A stretch of 12,183 nt of DNA, taken from the NCBI GenBank assembly GCA_031278055.1, contig JAITLD010000002.1, positions 1-12,183 of the forward strand. The letters are read 5' to 3'. The notes beneath the pieces are model-generated. The model ran no database searches. It was not told where the DNA came from and saw only the letters and a list, made by a program, of their open reading frames with translations. This stretch comes from Rickettsiales bacterium. Its GTDB lineage: Bacteria; Pseudomonadota; Alphaproteobacteria; Rs-D84. This document shows, piece by piece, positions 1 to 6,295 of this stretch (positions are counted from its first letter, which is position 1; every line of letters starts with the position of its first letter). The translations under genes and the position numbers were made by a program.

Positions 1-126
1 ATTCCCGCCTACGCGGGAATGACAAAAACCTGGCGTTTTTTGTAAAAAAGTGTATGGAACAAAACTTAGCAGAGTTTTTTTTGACAAACAACAAAGTTGG
101 TTGTCTTTCCCTCGCAGGCGGGAATA
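1..126. repeat. Dispersed GCGGGAAT palindrome, two copies, one degenerate
   Basis: Positions 1-20 are a perfect inverted repeat (ATTCCCGC, 4-base loop, GCGGGAAT) followed by GACAAAAA. A second, imperfect copy lies at 107-125 in the order TTCCC, spacer, GGCGGGAA. Between them are T-rich tracts and an imperfect hairpin at 83-105 (GACAAACAAC, AAA, GTTGGTTGTC). Palindromes of this ATTCCCGC/GCGGGAAT type are common dispersed intergenic repeats in proteobacteria. I see no gene here. The left copy runs off the window edge, so the full element cannot be delimited. Confidence 0.6.
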
Positions 127-130
127 GGGC

Positions 131-190
131 TTGAGAGTTCAGAGTTAAGAAAGATTAATAATTTGAGAACTCATAACTCTGAATTCTTAA
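131..190. repeat. Gene-less inverted pair of GAGTTNN heptamer arrays
   Basis: Two heptamers, GAGTTCA and GAGTTAA (135-148), face three inverted heptamers at 166-186 (minus-strand reading GAATTCA, GAGTTAT, GAGTTCT), about 17 bases apart. The innermost 14 positions pair 12 of 14 in register. The same heptamer family bounds the four-helix-bundle gene at 5853-6295, but here nothing is encoded between the arms. It lies about 20 bases past the end of the minus-strand operon, so the transcript could fold into a 3' hairpin. No U-run follows it, so I do not call it a terminator. Confidence 0.75.
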
Positions 191-211
191 TGTAAATTGT
201 CGTGGGCCAAA

Positions 212-796
212 TCATTCTATGCAACAGTTTACGGATTTTTTCACCCATGCGCCAAGACTGGAAAGCAGACCGCTTTTTCTCGTTTCCGTTTTTTCAGGAA
301 CATCCGACGACGACGCCTTTTCGCCAATCCATTCGCGTAAATGATTGTCGATAGCCTCGTCTTTCCGCACTTTCGACAAATCAATCAGATTCATGTTGAT
401 TCCCCAAAATAGCGAATACAATTCATACGCCTTGCCGAACAAATCGTATGCGTCCGGCTTTTTCCCCGCGCCAAGCGCCTTGGTCCCGACTTCCATCAAC
501 CGCATGGACGCCGCCAACAGATGTTTTGATATGCACCAAACTTCCCCCGTTTCCGCAGTGGATTTTTTTACAATCCTTTCCATCAATTCTTTGCGCATTT
601 CCCGCACCGCGTTTATCAAATCATAAAATCCAGGCTTGCCCGTTTTTCCGCCGGAAAAGAAAAAATGCTCTTCCAATGAAATCAAGTTCATCAGCGCAAT
701 CGACAAATCCTGATCCGACGACAAATCCAGCGGATTCGCCTTTTTCGCCGCGTCCGTCTTTGCAATCAATTCTTCAAGCGTCAATTTTTTTGCCAT
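212..796 (-). CDS. Conserved-looking helical hypothetical protein
   Basis: A 194-residue soluble protein of unknown function, the last gene of the minus-strand block. It has no signal peptide or membrane segment. Residues 25-75 (core DLSIALMNLISLEEHFFF, then GKTGKPG and an EMRKELMERI helix) and 90-150 look all-helical. The C-terminal 40 residues are polar and probably flexible, ending KKSVNCCIE. The ATG at 796 is preceded by AAGGA at about the usual spacing, the same ribosome site as the upstream gene, and the gap between the two genes is 12 bases. Co-expression with the membrane protein upstream is likely. I have an impression of similar helical proteins, also next to CxxC membrane proteins, in candidate-phyla (Patescibacteria) genomes, but cannot confirm it. 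No function is claimed. Confidence 0.8.
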   Translation of the reverse strand: MAKKLTLEELIAKTDAAKKANPLDLSSDQDLSIALMNLISLEEHFFFSGGKTGKPGFYDLINAVREMRKELMERIVKKSTAETGEVWCISKHLLAASMRLMEVGTKALGAGKKPDAYDLFGKAYELYSLFWGINMNLIDLSKVRKDEAIDNHLREWIGEKASSSDVPEKTETRKSGLLSSLGAWVKKSVNCCIE

Positions 797-808
797 ACCG
801 ATTCCTTT

Positions 809-1300
809 TTAATATACTATCAGCGCGAATATTCCCGATATAGCCAGCAAAACGGCCATAGGAACAATCACTTTCTGAAACTTAAAGCGCGATTTTCCGC
901 CATTGGCCGCAATCGATTTGTTCAGCTGAATCTCTGTAATCCAAACAGCGGCAGTGCCAACGACCGCGCCGACCAAAAATCTGTCGAATATCCACAGCCA
1001 GCGAACATAATCGACGAAATAATACACTCCGAATAACAGCGCGTAATAAACCGCAAATACCGCCGTATACCACCACCCGCTCGTTATGTTTCGCCTTTTC
1101 AACCATCTTAAAGTCCAAAATACCAAAAGCAAGGTGAGCGCGCCGGCCCACACGCCAGTAATCACATCGTCAACTCCCAACAAACGCGCGGCCTCCAATC
1201 CCGCGGCAATGCCGACGGTGCAAACGGCGCACGGGGCAATCGCATGAACGGCGGATGTGAAAAGCCCTGAAACGAGAGACAAAAAGTAAATCTTTTTCAT
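809..1300 (-). CDS. Polytopic membrane protein with N-terminal CxxC
   Basis: A 163-residue integral membrane protein of unknown function. Residues 1-20 form a signal-like hydrophobic start ending SAVHA. The next segment carries the motif PCAVCTVGIAAGLEAARLLG, a CxxC at about residues 24-27 that would sit near the outer face of the inner membrane. Further hydrophobic helices lie at about 47-66, 75-97, 103-122 and 143-162. The CxxC suggests a thiol or metal role, but no thioredoxin or DsbB/DsbD signature is complete. Start ATG 1300 has AAAGGAA just upstream and begins 11 bases after the rsmH stop. The next gene follows after 12 bases, so this is an operon member. The paired CxxC membrane protein and helical hypothetical may be a small functional unit. 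This is inference. Confidence 0.82.
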   Translation of the reverse strand: MKKIYFLSLVSGLFTSAVHAIAPCAVCTVGIAAGLEAARLLGVDDVITGVWAGALTLLLVFWTLRWLKRRNITSGWWYTAVFAVYYALLFGVYYFVDYVRWLWIFDRFLVGAVVGTAAVWITEIQLNKSIAANGGKSRFKFQKVIVPMAVLLAISGIFALIVY

Positions 1301-1311
1301 TTTTATTCCTT

Positions 1312-2430
1312 TTATGCGATATTACTAATTTTCCGAACGGCGCGCAAGTGAGAACTTCGCGCCCGGGGATTTTTTTCCATCTCCACCGCGTCCGGACGGA
1401 AAGTTTTAAGAGAAATAAAATCGCCCCCCCCTTCCTTCTTCGCGGCATTCGATATTTCTTCGCAAGAAACCGGCGACGGTATATGCGGGTCGCCGACACG
1501 CGCCGTCCATTCGCGGAAAATATTTTTGACCAAACGATCCTCTATCGAATGAAATGTCACGCAGGCACAAATGCCGCCGGACGGAAGCAGGGCGGGGACT
1601 TCGTTCAACGCGCGCTCGATTTCCCCCAATTCGTCATTCACGGCAATGCGCAATGCCTGAAACACAGGCGCGACATCTTTCGGATTGGAAATCAAATCTT
1701 TTAATTGAAAAGTTGTTCGGGGAAGAGCGGATTTTATTTTACGCGCAAGTCCCGTCGCGTTTTTCATATCGCCGTAATCGCGCAGAATTTCGGCGATTTG
1801 TCCCATGGATAATTGTTCTATCAATTCGGCGGCCGATCCCCCCCCTCGGCCGCTTCGCGGCCACTCCCCCCCAATTGGGGGGGAGATGTCAGACGGGGCA
1901 GCTTTGCGACCACTTCCCCCAATTGGGGGGGATATGTCAGACGGGGTAGCTTTGCGACCTCCTCCCCCAATTGGGGGGGAGATGTCAGACGGGGTAGCTT
2001 TGCGACCACTCCCCCCAATTGGGTGGGAGATGTCAGATGGGGCAGACATTCTCATATCCAGCGGTGCGTCAAAACGCCATGAAAATCCCCTATCCGGCGT
2101 GTCGATTTGCATGGATGAAATGCCGAGGTCAAAAACTATATCTGTGATATGGGGCATAGGACATGAAACATGAGATACGAAATATGAGATATGGGAAAAA
2201 GGGGCGTTTATAAAAATAAAATCATCGCCGTATTGTTTTCTCAATTCTTCGGCAAACGGGGTGACAGACGGGTCGCGGTCGAACGCAATAACTTTCGCGC
2301 CGCGTCCCAAAAACGCACGCGAATATCCGCCCGCGCCGAATGTGGCGTCAATAACTACTCTGCCCCTCACATCGCCAAAGGTTTCCAAAACTTTATCCAA
2401 TAAAACCGGAATATGCTCACTCAATTTCAA
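1312..2430 (-). CDS. rsmH: 16S rRNA m4C1402 methyltransferase RsmH with repeat insertion
   Basis: RsmH (MraW) N4-methylates C1402 of 16S rRNA using S-adenosylmethionine. Recognisable features in order are EHIPVLLDKVLE at the N-terminus, the SAM loop DATFGAGGYSRAFL (28-41), DLGISSMQID (101-110), RGFSWR...PLDMRM (114-128), FHSIEDRLVKNIF and the C-terminal NPRARSSHLRAVRKI. The protein is 372 residues against about 310 usual. The excess is a repeat-encoded stretch at about residues 129-198, between DMRM and SAAELI, which are separated by only a few residues in typical RsmH. The start is TTG at 2430: an in-frame TAA lies just upstream, GGGGA precedes it, and no ATG occurs before EHIPVL. It overlaps the dnaE end by 14 bases, so translation is probably coupled. 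Placement behind dnaE instead of in the dcw cluster (mraZ-rsmH-ftsL) is unusual. Confidence 0.95.
   Translation of the reverse strand: MKLSEHIPVLLDKVLETFGDVRGRVVIDATFGAGGYSRAFLGRGAKVIAFDRDPSVTPFAEELRKQYGDDFIFINAPFSHISYFVSHVSCPMPHITDIVFDLGISSMQIDTPDRGFSWRFDAPLDMRMSAPSDISHPIGGSGRKATPSDISPPIGGGGRKATPSDISPPIGGSGRKAAPSDISPPIGGEWPRSGRGGGSAAELIEQLSMGQIAEILRDYGDMKNATGLARKIKSALPRTTFQLKDLISNPKDVAPVFQALRIAVNDELGEIERALNEVPALLPSGGICACVTFHSIEDRLVKNIFREWTARVGDPHIPSPVSCEEISNAAKKEGGGDFISLKTFRPDAVEMEKNPRARSSHLRAVRKISNIA
1837..2054 (-). repeat. Four 48-bp tandem repeats inside rsmH
   Basis: Repeat units begin at 1861, 1910, 1958 and 2006 (plus-strand coordinates), spaced 49, 48 and 48 bases. Each contains the palindrome CCCCCAATTGGGGG followed by a segment such as ATGTCAGACGGGG and GCTTTGCGACC. 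A fifth degenerate half-unit with the hairpin GGCCGCTTCGCGGCC sits at about 1845-1863. In the RsmH frame each unit encodes a 16-residue repeat of the form PSDISPPIGGSGRKAT. Two plus-strand frames and two minus-strand frames remain open across nearly all of the array, so a unit could be tolerated in several frames and both orientations. Units differ by few substitutions, which suggests recent expansion. Confidence 0.93.
2149..2197. repeat. Degenerate period-7 tract (ATGARAY type) inside rsmH
   Basis: Seven consecutive heptamers on the plus strand: ATGGGGC, ATAGGAC, ATGAAAC, ATGAGAT, ACGAAAT, ATGAGAT, ATGGGAA. In RsmH they encode a pseudo-repeat, SHISYFV then SHVSCPM, at about residues 79-92, replacing a variable loop before the DLGISS motif without changing length much. 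Seven bases times three gives a seven-residue period, so the reading frame survives. Confidence 0.7.
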
Positions 2431-5400
2431 CTTTTATCCCCAGGCCCGACAGACGGACCATCGTATCCGCCGTCATCCTGACAGTGCGCGGAAGCGCCAG
2501 AACCGCCTCTTTTCCGCCATCTATTATCTTCATCGTTATCCTGGATTGTCCGTTCGGCAAAGCGTCGATAATTTTTTTCAGGTCGGACAGCTTCGTCCTG
2601 TCGACGACCGTCAGCGCCAGTTTCCTCGCCACGCCGGCCGCCCATTCGGAAATCGGAAAGACTGCGTCCACAAACAGCGATACGCTGTTGTCTTCGCGCA
2701 CCGCCGTCCGTCCGGCAAGAACAACCGCGCCGTGTTCGCTGAGCGTGCTTTCCAAATCAAAAACCGTATCGCCAAACGCAACCGAATCAATGTTCGCGTT
2801 GCCGTCGGTTGCTTTGATTACCATCATCGGCTTGCCAGTTTTAGTCGTGCGCCTGTTGTATCCTGTGACATTCACAGCCAAACGAACCGATTTCCTATCG
2901 ACTTGATTCGCAAGCTCGGAGCATTTTAGCAATCTTTCCGATTCAATCAGTTTTTTATACGGGTCAAGCGGCGAAGATTGCAAAGCAAAGCCAAGCGCCT
3001 CGGTTTCGTTCGCCAGCACTTCGTTGAATCCCCACGCGGACGACACCGCCAATCGCTTTGCCAGGCTGTCATCCGTCGTGTCGTCCGCCGTGGTGTTGTC
3101 GAACAAAGATAAAGTCTGTCCGCCGTTCTTTTGGGCGGCGGCATATATCAATATTGTATCGGCATTGTAATAAAGTTTCGCTCGGTCCGGACAAAACGAA
3201 TCCAAAACACCCGCCTTGATGAAGTTTTCGAGAATCCGCTTGTTTATTACTCCGCCGGTCCGCTTCGCGAAATCGGTCAAGTTCCTGAATTTTCCGCCGT
3301 CGTTTCTTATTTGTATAATTTGTCCGGTGGCGGCCGCGCCCACCCCCTTTATCGCCGCCAATCCGAACACAATCTTTCCATTCTTTACGGAAAACAAAGA
3401 TTCCGATTCGTTTATGTCGGGCGGCATGACATCGATGCCGAAATTATTCCGCGCGTCCCTGACATCCTCGGCAATATAATCCGTGTCGTTCAATCTTGAC
3501 GACATATCGGCTGCTATAAATTCCGCCGAATAATTTGCTTTTAACCACGCGCATTGATTCGCGACAAGCGCATAGCACAAGGCATGCGCCTTGTTGAACG
3601 CATATTCCGCGAATTTCTCGAACTGGTTAAACAATTCGCCCGCCTGCTGTTCGGTCAAAGTATCGTTCCTTTCACATCCCTCTATAAATTTAACGCGCAT
3701 TTCCTCCATAATCGATTTTATCTTCTTTCCCATCGCCTTGCGCAAAGTGTCCGATTCGCCGCGCGTGAATCCCGCAAGGGTTCGGGATAACTGCATTACC
3801 TGTTCCTGATAAACCAAAATCCCATACGTTTCCTTTAATATATCTTCGGCCAAAGGATGAGGATAGGATACCTTTTCGTCCCCGTGCATGCGGGCGATAT
3901 AGTTGGGAATGAACGCCGCGGGCCCCGGACGATTCAAGGCGTTCAGGGCGACTATATTTGCGAAATACGTAGGCCTCATCGATTGGAGATACCGCTGGAC
4001 ATGCGGGGCATCAAATTGGAACACTCCCAGCGTCCATCCGCGCTGCCAAATCGTCGAGTATGTTTTATCGTCATCCAGCGGGATTAGTTCCGGATTGATA
4101 TCAACGCCGTGATTCTCGCGAATCATTTTTATCGCGCGTTTTAATATTGTTAGCGTTTCCAAAAGCAAGAAATCAAATTTCATCAATCCGCTGGATTCCA
4201 GATAATGCCCGTCAAATTGCGCGGACGGCAAATTGTTTGACGGGTCGCGATAAATCGGCGCTATTTCAATCGTCGGACGATCGCCGATAACAAAACCGCA
4301 GGCATGCTGGCCTATGTTGCGATATAACCCCTCAATCGCGCAGGCGATTTCCACGACTTTCGTCATTTCCGGATCATCGACCAGCTCGTGCTTTATAGCA
4401 TAGTCGTTCAATGCGGCGGATAAATTTTTCGCGTCCGACGGAATTAATTTCGAAAATCTGTCGGATTTTGAATAGGGCATTCCATAAACGCGGCCGACAT
4501 CGCGAATCGCGCCGCGCGCCTGCAAGCTGCCGAAAGTAATTATGCGACAAATATGGTCGGCCCCGTATTTTTTCTGAATATAATCGATGATTTTATCGAT
4601 TTCCGCCGGCTCGAAATCAATATCAAAGTCAGGCATAGACACGCGGTCGGGATTTAAAAAGCGTTCGAACAAAAGCCCCCATTTCAACGGGTCGGCCTTG
4701 GTAATCCCAAGCGACCACGAGACAACCGACCCTGCGCCGCTTCCGCGCCCGGGGCCGACCCAGATATTATGACCCTCGGCCCATTTGATATAGTCGGCGA
4801 CTATCAGAAAATACCCGGGAAACCCCATTCTGATTATCGTTTCCAATTCGAAATCCGCCTGATCGAAATATTTTTTGGAATCAGTTATCTTGTTTTCCTC
4901 AATGCGTTTTTCAAGCCCCGCCATTGTCTCGGCCCGCAATATTTGGCATTCCTCGTCGAAATTATCGGCGAATTTGGGTAATAGGGGCTTTTCGCGAACG
5001 TTCACCATGAACGCGCACCGCCGCGCGATTACGGCGGTATTTTCAATCGCCTCCGGCAAGTCGGAAAAAAGTTCGGCCATCTCGTCCGGACTTTTGAAAT
5101 ATTGTTCCACATTCGCGCGCGGACGATTGTCGGAAATGATTTTAGTCTGGCCCAGAATGCAGTGCAACGCGTCCGTGGCCTCGTAATTCTCGGGCCCGGC
5201 AAAGCAGACGTCGTTTGTGGCGACAATCGGAATATTTTTATCGCGCGCGAGATTCAAGAATTCCCGCTCGGTATTAATCTGTTCGTCCAAACCGAATCTG
5301 GACAGCTCCATATAAAATCTATCGCCAAAAATCGATAAAAATCTGTCTGCAAGGTCCGCGGCAAGGCGTTCCTGTTTTTCCAAAACAACGCGGCCAATCG

Positions 5401-5854
5401 GACCGTTGTGCCCACCGGATAGGCAAATCAGCCCGCCCGAATGCGCCGCCAGTTCGTCCAGCGAGACATGCGCGCCCAAATGCCATTCGTCGGGGCGCAT
5501 GTACATTATTTCCGACAATTTGCACAAATTCAAATATCCGTCGTGATTCTGCACCAGCAATACAATTTGCGACATTTGTTCCGTCCGCAGAATCTTCGGG
5601 TCGATATTGTGATGATTCAAAGTAAGCGACACTCCTATAATCGGCTGGATTCCCGCGCCCGGGGCCTTGTCCGATAATTCGGCCGCCGCGGTCATAAGGT
5701 TATTGTCCGTAATCGCGACCGCCGACATTCCGTAATTCTTGCAAAATGAGATAACATTCGGCCTGTCCGGTTCTTTTTTCGGCGCGGAAATCAGAATCGA
5801 CCCGAATCCGACGGAATATTGGGAGTGAACGCGAAGATGAACAAAAGATTTCAT
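2417..5854 (-). CDS. dnaE: DNA polymerase III subunit alpha
   Basis: The replicative polymerase catalytic subunit, 1145 residues (E. coli DnaE is 1160). The N-terminal PHP domain starts FVHLRVHSQYSV (4-15). The polymerase palm has GPGRGSGAGS (367-376) and PDFDIDF (408-414), giving catalytic Asp411 and Asp413. The third catalytic Asp is D561 in LMKFDFL. RIITFGSLQARGAIRDVGRV and the finger region follow, then a tandem helix-hairpin-helix region (IKGVGAAATGQI) and an OB fold near residues 980-1040. The start at 5854 fits the family N-terminus exactly. The ATG shares its bases with the upstream TGA stop (ATGA), and no Shine-Dalgarno sequence is visible, because the 35 bases upstream are heptamer repeat. 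Translation therefore probably depends on termination of the four-helix gene. The family FLGL after the third Asp reads FLLL here. Confidence 0.97.
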   Translation of the reverse strand: MKSFVHLRVHSQYSVGFGSILISAPKKEPDRPNVISFCKNYGMSAVAITDNNLMTAAAELSDKAPGAGIQPIIGVSLTLNHHNIDPKILRTEQMSQIVLLVQNHDGYLNLCKLSEIMYMRPDEWHLGAHVSLDELAAHSGGLICLSGGHNGPIGRVVLEKQERLAADLADRFLSIFGDRFYMELSRFGLDEQINTEREFLNLARDKNIPIVATNDVCFAGPENYEATDALHCILGQTKIISDNRPRANVEQYFKSPDEMAELFSDLPEAIENTAVIARRCAFMVNVREKPLLPKFADNFDEECQILRAETMAGLEKRIEENKITDSKKYFDQADFELETIIRMGFPGYFLIVADYIKWAEGHNIWVGPGRGSGAGSVVSWSLGITKADPLKWGLLFERFLNPDRVSMPDFDIDFEPAEIDKIIDYIQKKYGADHICRIITFGSLQARGAIRDVGRVYGMPYSKSDRFSKLIPSDAKNLSAALNDYAIKHELVDDPEMTKVVEIACAIEGLYRNIGQHACGFVIGDRPTIEIAPIYRDPSNNLPSAQFDGHYLESSGLMKFDFLLLETLTILKRAIKMIRENHGVDINPELIPLDDDKTYSTIWQRGWTLGVFQFDAPHVQRYLQSMRPTYFANIVALNALNRPGPAAFIPNYIARMHGDEKVSYPHPLAEDILKETYGILVYQEQVMQLSRTLAGFTRGESDTLRKAMGKKIKSIMEEMRVKFIEGCERNDTLTEQQAGELFNQFEKFAEYAFNKAHALCYALVANQCAWLKANYSAEFIAADMSSRLNDTDYIAEDVRDARNNFGIDVMPPDINESESLFSVKNGKIVFGLAAIKGVGAAATGQIIQIRNDGGKFRNLTDFAKRTGGVINKRILENFIKAGVLDSFCPDRAKLYYNADTILIYAAAQKNGGQTLSLFDNTTADDTTDDSLAKRLAVSSAWGFNEVLANETEALGFALQSSPLDPYKKLIESERLLKCSELANQVDRKSVRLAVNVTGYNRRTTKTGKPMMVIKATDGNANIDSVAFGDTVFDLESTLSEHGAVVLAGRTAVREDNSVSLFVDAVFPISEWAAGVARKLALTVVDRTKLSDLKKIIDALPNGQSRITMKIIDGGKEAVLALPRTVRMTADTMVRLSGLGIKVEIE

Positions 5855-6249
5855 GAGTTAAGAGTTACGAGTTCAGAGTTATGAGTTAATTTTTTAGCTG
5901 CTGCATTTTTTTTCGAAGTCTTTAATATTGATACAAGTATAGCAATTATCTCATCGCATTCATCAATAATTGTTTTAGAACTTTGTTCAGTCAGAAAATC
6001 AGTCAATTTTAATAGTTTCGGCCAATACAAAGTTTCACGCGCCTCTTTTAATGAAACTGAAAGCTTTGCAATAAAATCTTTATTGCTTTGGGCAGATATT
6101 GCCTCGTTTGCATTTGCCCCAATGCTTGTTCCAGAACGGAGAACTTGCCTAGATAAGACCCTTTCGCCTTTTTTTAACAGATATTTATAAAGGTTTGTAA
6201 CACGAACCGCGAAAAGAAAAGATTTTTTTGCAATAACGCTGTCTGTCAT
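5851..6249 (-). CDS. Four-helix-bundle protein, 23S rRNA intervening-sequence type
   Basis: A 132-residue member of the four-helix-bundle (S23/IVP) family. Family features seen: VTNLYKYLLKKGERVLSRQVLRSGTSIGANANEAISAQSNKDFIAKLSVSLKEARET in segments (VLSRQVLRSGTSIGANANEA; KDFIAKLSVSLKEARETLYW), then LTDFLTEQ and a final helix DECDEIIAILVSILKT. Members are known from intervening sequences inside 23S rRNA genes and as stand-alone genes; the molecular role is unsettled. The ATG at 6249 is preferred because GAAGG precedes it and the family N-terminus begins near VIAKKSFLFAVRVTNL; an upstream ATG at 6312 would lie inside secA and read through repeat. The last 13 residues (about LTHNSELVTLNS) are encoded by the heptamer array, and the TGA stop overlaps the dnaE ATG. 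The gene is visibly more AT-rich than secA and dnaE, which suggests transfer. Confidence 0.9.
   Translation of the reverse strand: MTDSVIAKKSFLFAVRVTNLYKYLLKKGERVLSRQVLRSGTSIGANANEAISAQSNKDFIAKLSVSLKEARETLYWPKLLKLTDFLTEQSSKTIIDECDEIIAILVSILKTSKKNAAAKKLTHNSELVTLNS
5855..5889. repeat. GAGTTNN heptamer array, dnaE side
   Basis: Five uninterrupted heptamers: GAGTTAA, GAGTTAC, GAGTTCA, GAGTTAT, GAGTTAA. On the minus strand they encode the C-terminus of the four-helix protein and occupy the place where the dnaE ribosome-binding site would be. Confidence 0.92.
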
Positions 6250-6260
6250 CTCACATGCCT

Positions 6261-6295
6261 TCAACTCGTAACTCTGAACTCTTAACCTTGAACTT
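6261..6295. repeat. Inverted heptamer array, secA side
   Basis: Read on the minus strand it is AAGTTCA, AGGTTAA, GAGTTCA, GAGTTAC, GAGTTGA. It contains the SecA stop codon and lies just upstream of the GAAGG ribosome site of the four-helix gene. Confidence 0.9.

Larger units (their letters stand above)
5853..6295 (-). mobile_element. Candidate heptamer-bounded cassette carrying the four-helix gene
   Basis: The left array (5855-5889) is five perfect GAGTTNN heptamers. The right array (6261-6295) is five inverted heptamers of the same family, the two outer ones degenerate. Aligned in register the arms match at 28 of 35 positions. They enclose only the four-helix-bundle gene. The outer edges touch functional codons on both sides: the SecA stop TAA (6282-6284) and last codons are inside the right array, and the left array ends one base from the dnaE ATG. 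No recombinase is encoded and no target duplication is evident, so mobility is inference from the gene-less copy of the same arrays at 131-190 and the AT-rich composition. Confidence 0.6.

Noticed and set aside
83..105. Hairpin as terminator of the minus-strand operon
   Set aside because: On the minus strand the stem is followed by A-rich, not U-rich, sequence and has a mismatch; it also lies over 100 bases past the last stop.
1861..2054. Possible CRISPR array in the repeated region
   Set aside because: Units are contiguous 48-bp tandem copies with no unique spacers, and the array lies inside the rsmH frame.
1554..2173. Plus-strand reading frames across the rsmH repeat array
   Set aside because: They arise because the repeat unit is free of stops in several frames; they have no family motifs, and RsmH motifs flank the array on the minus strand.
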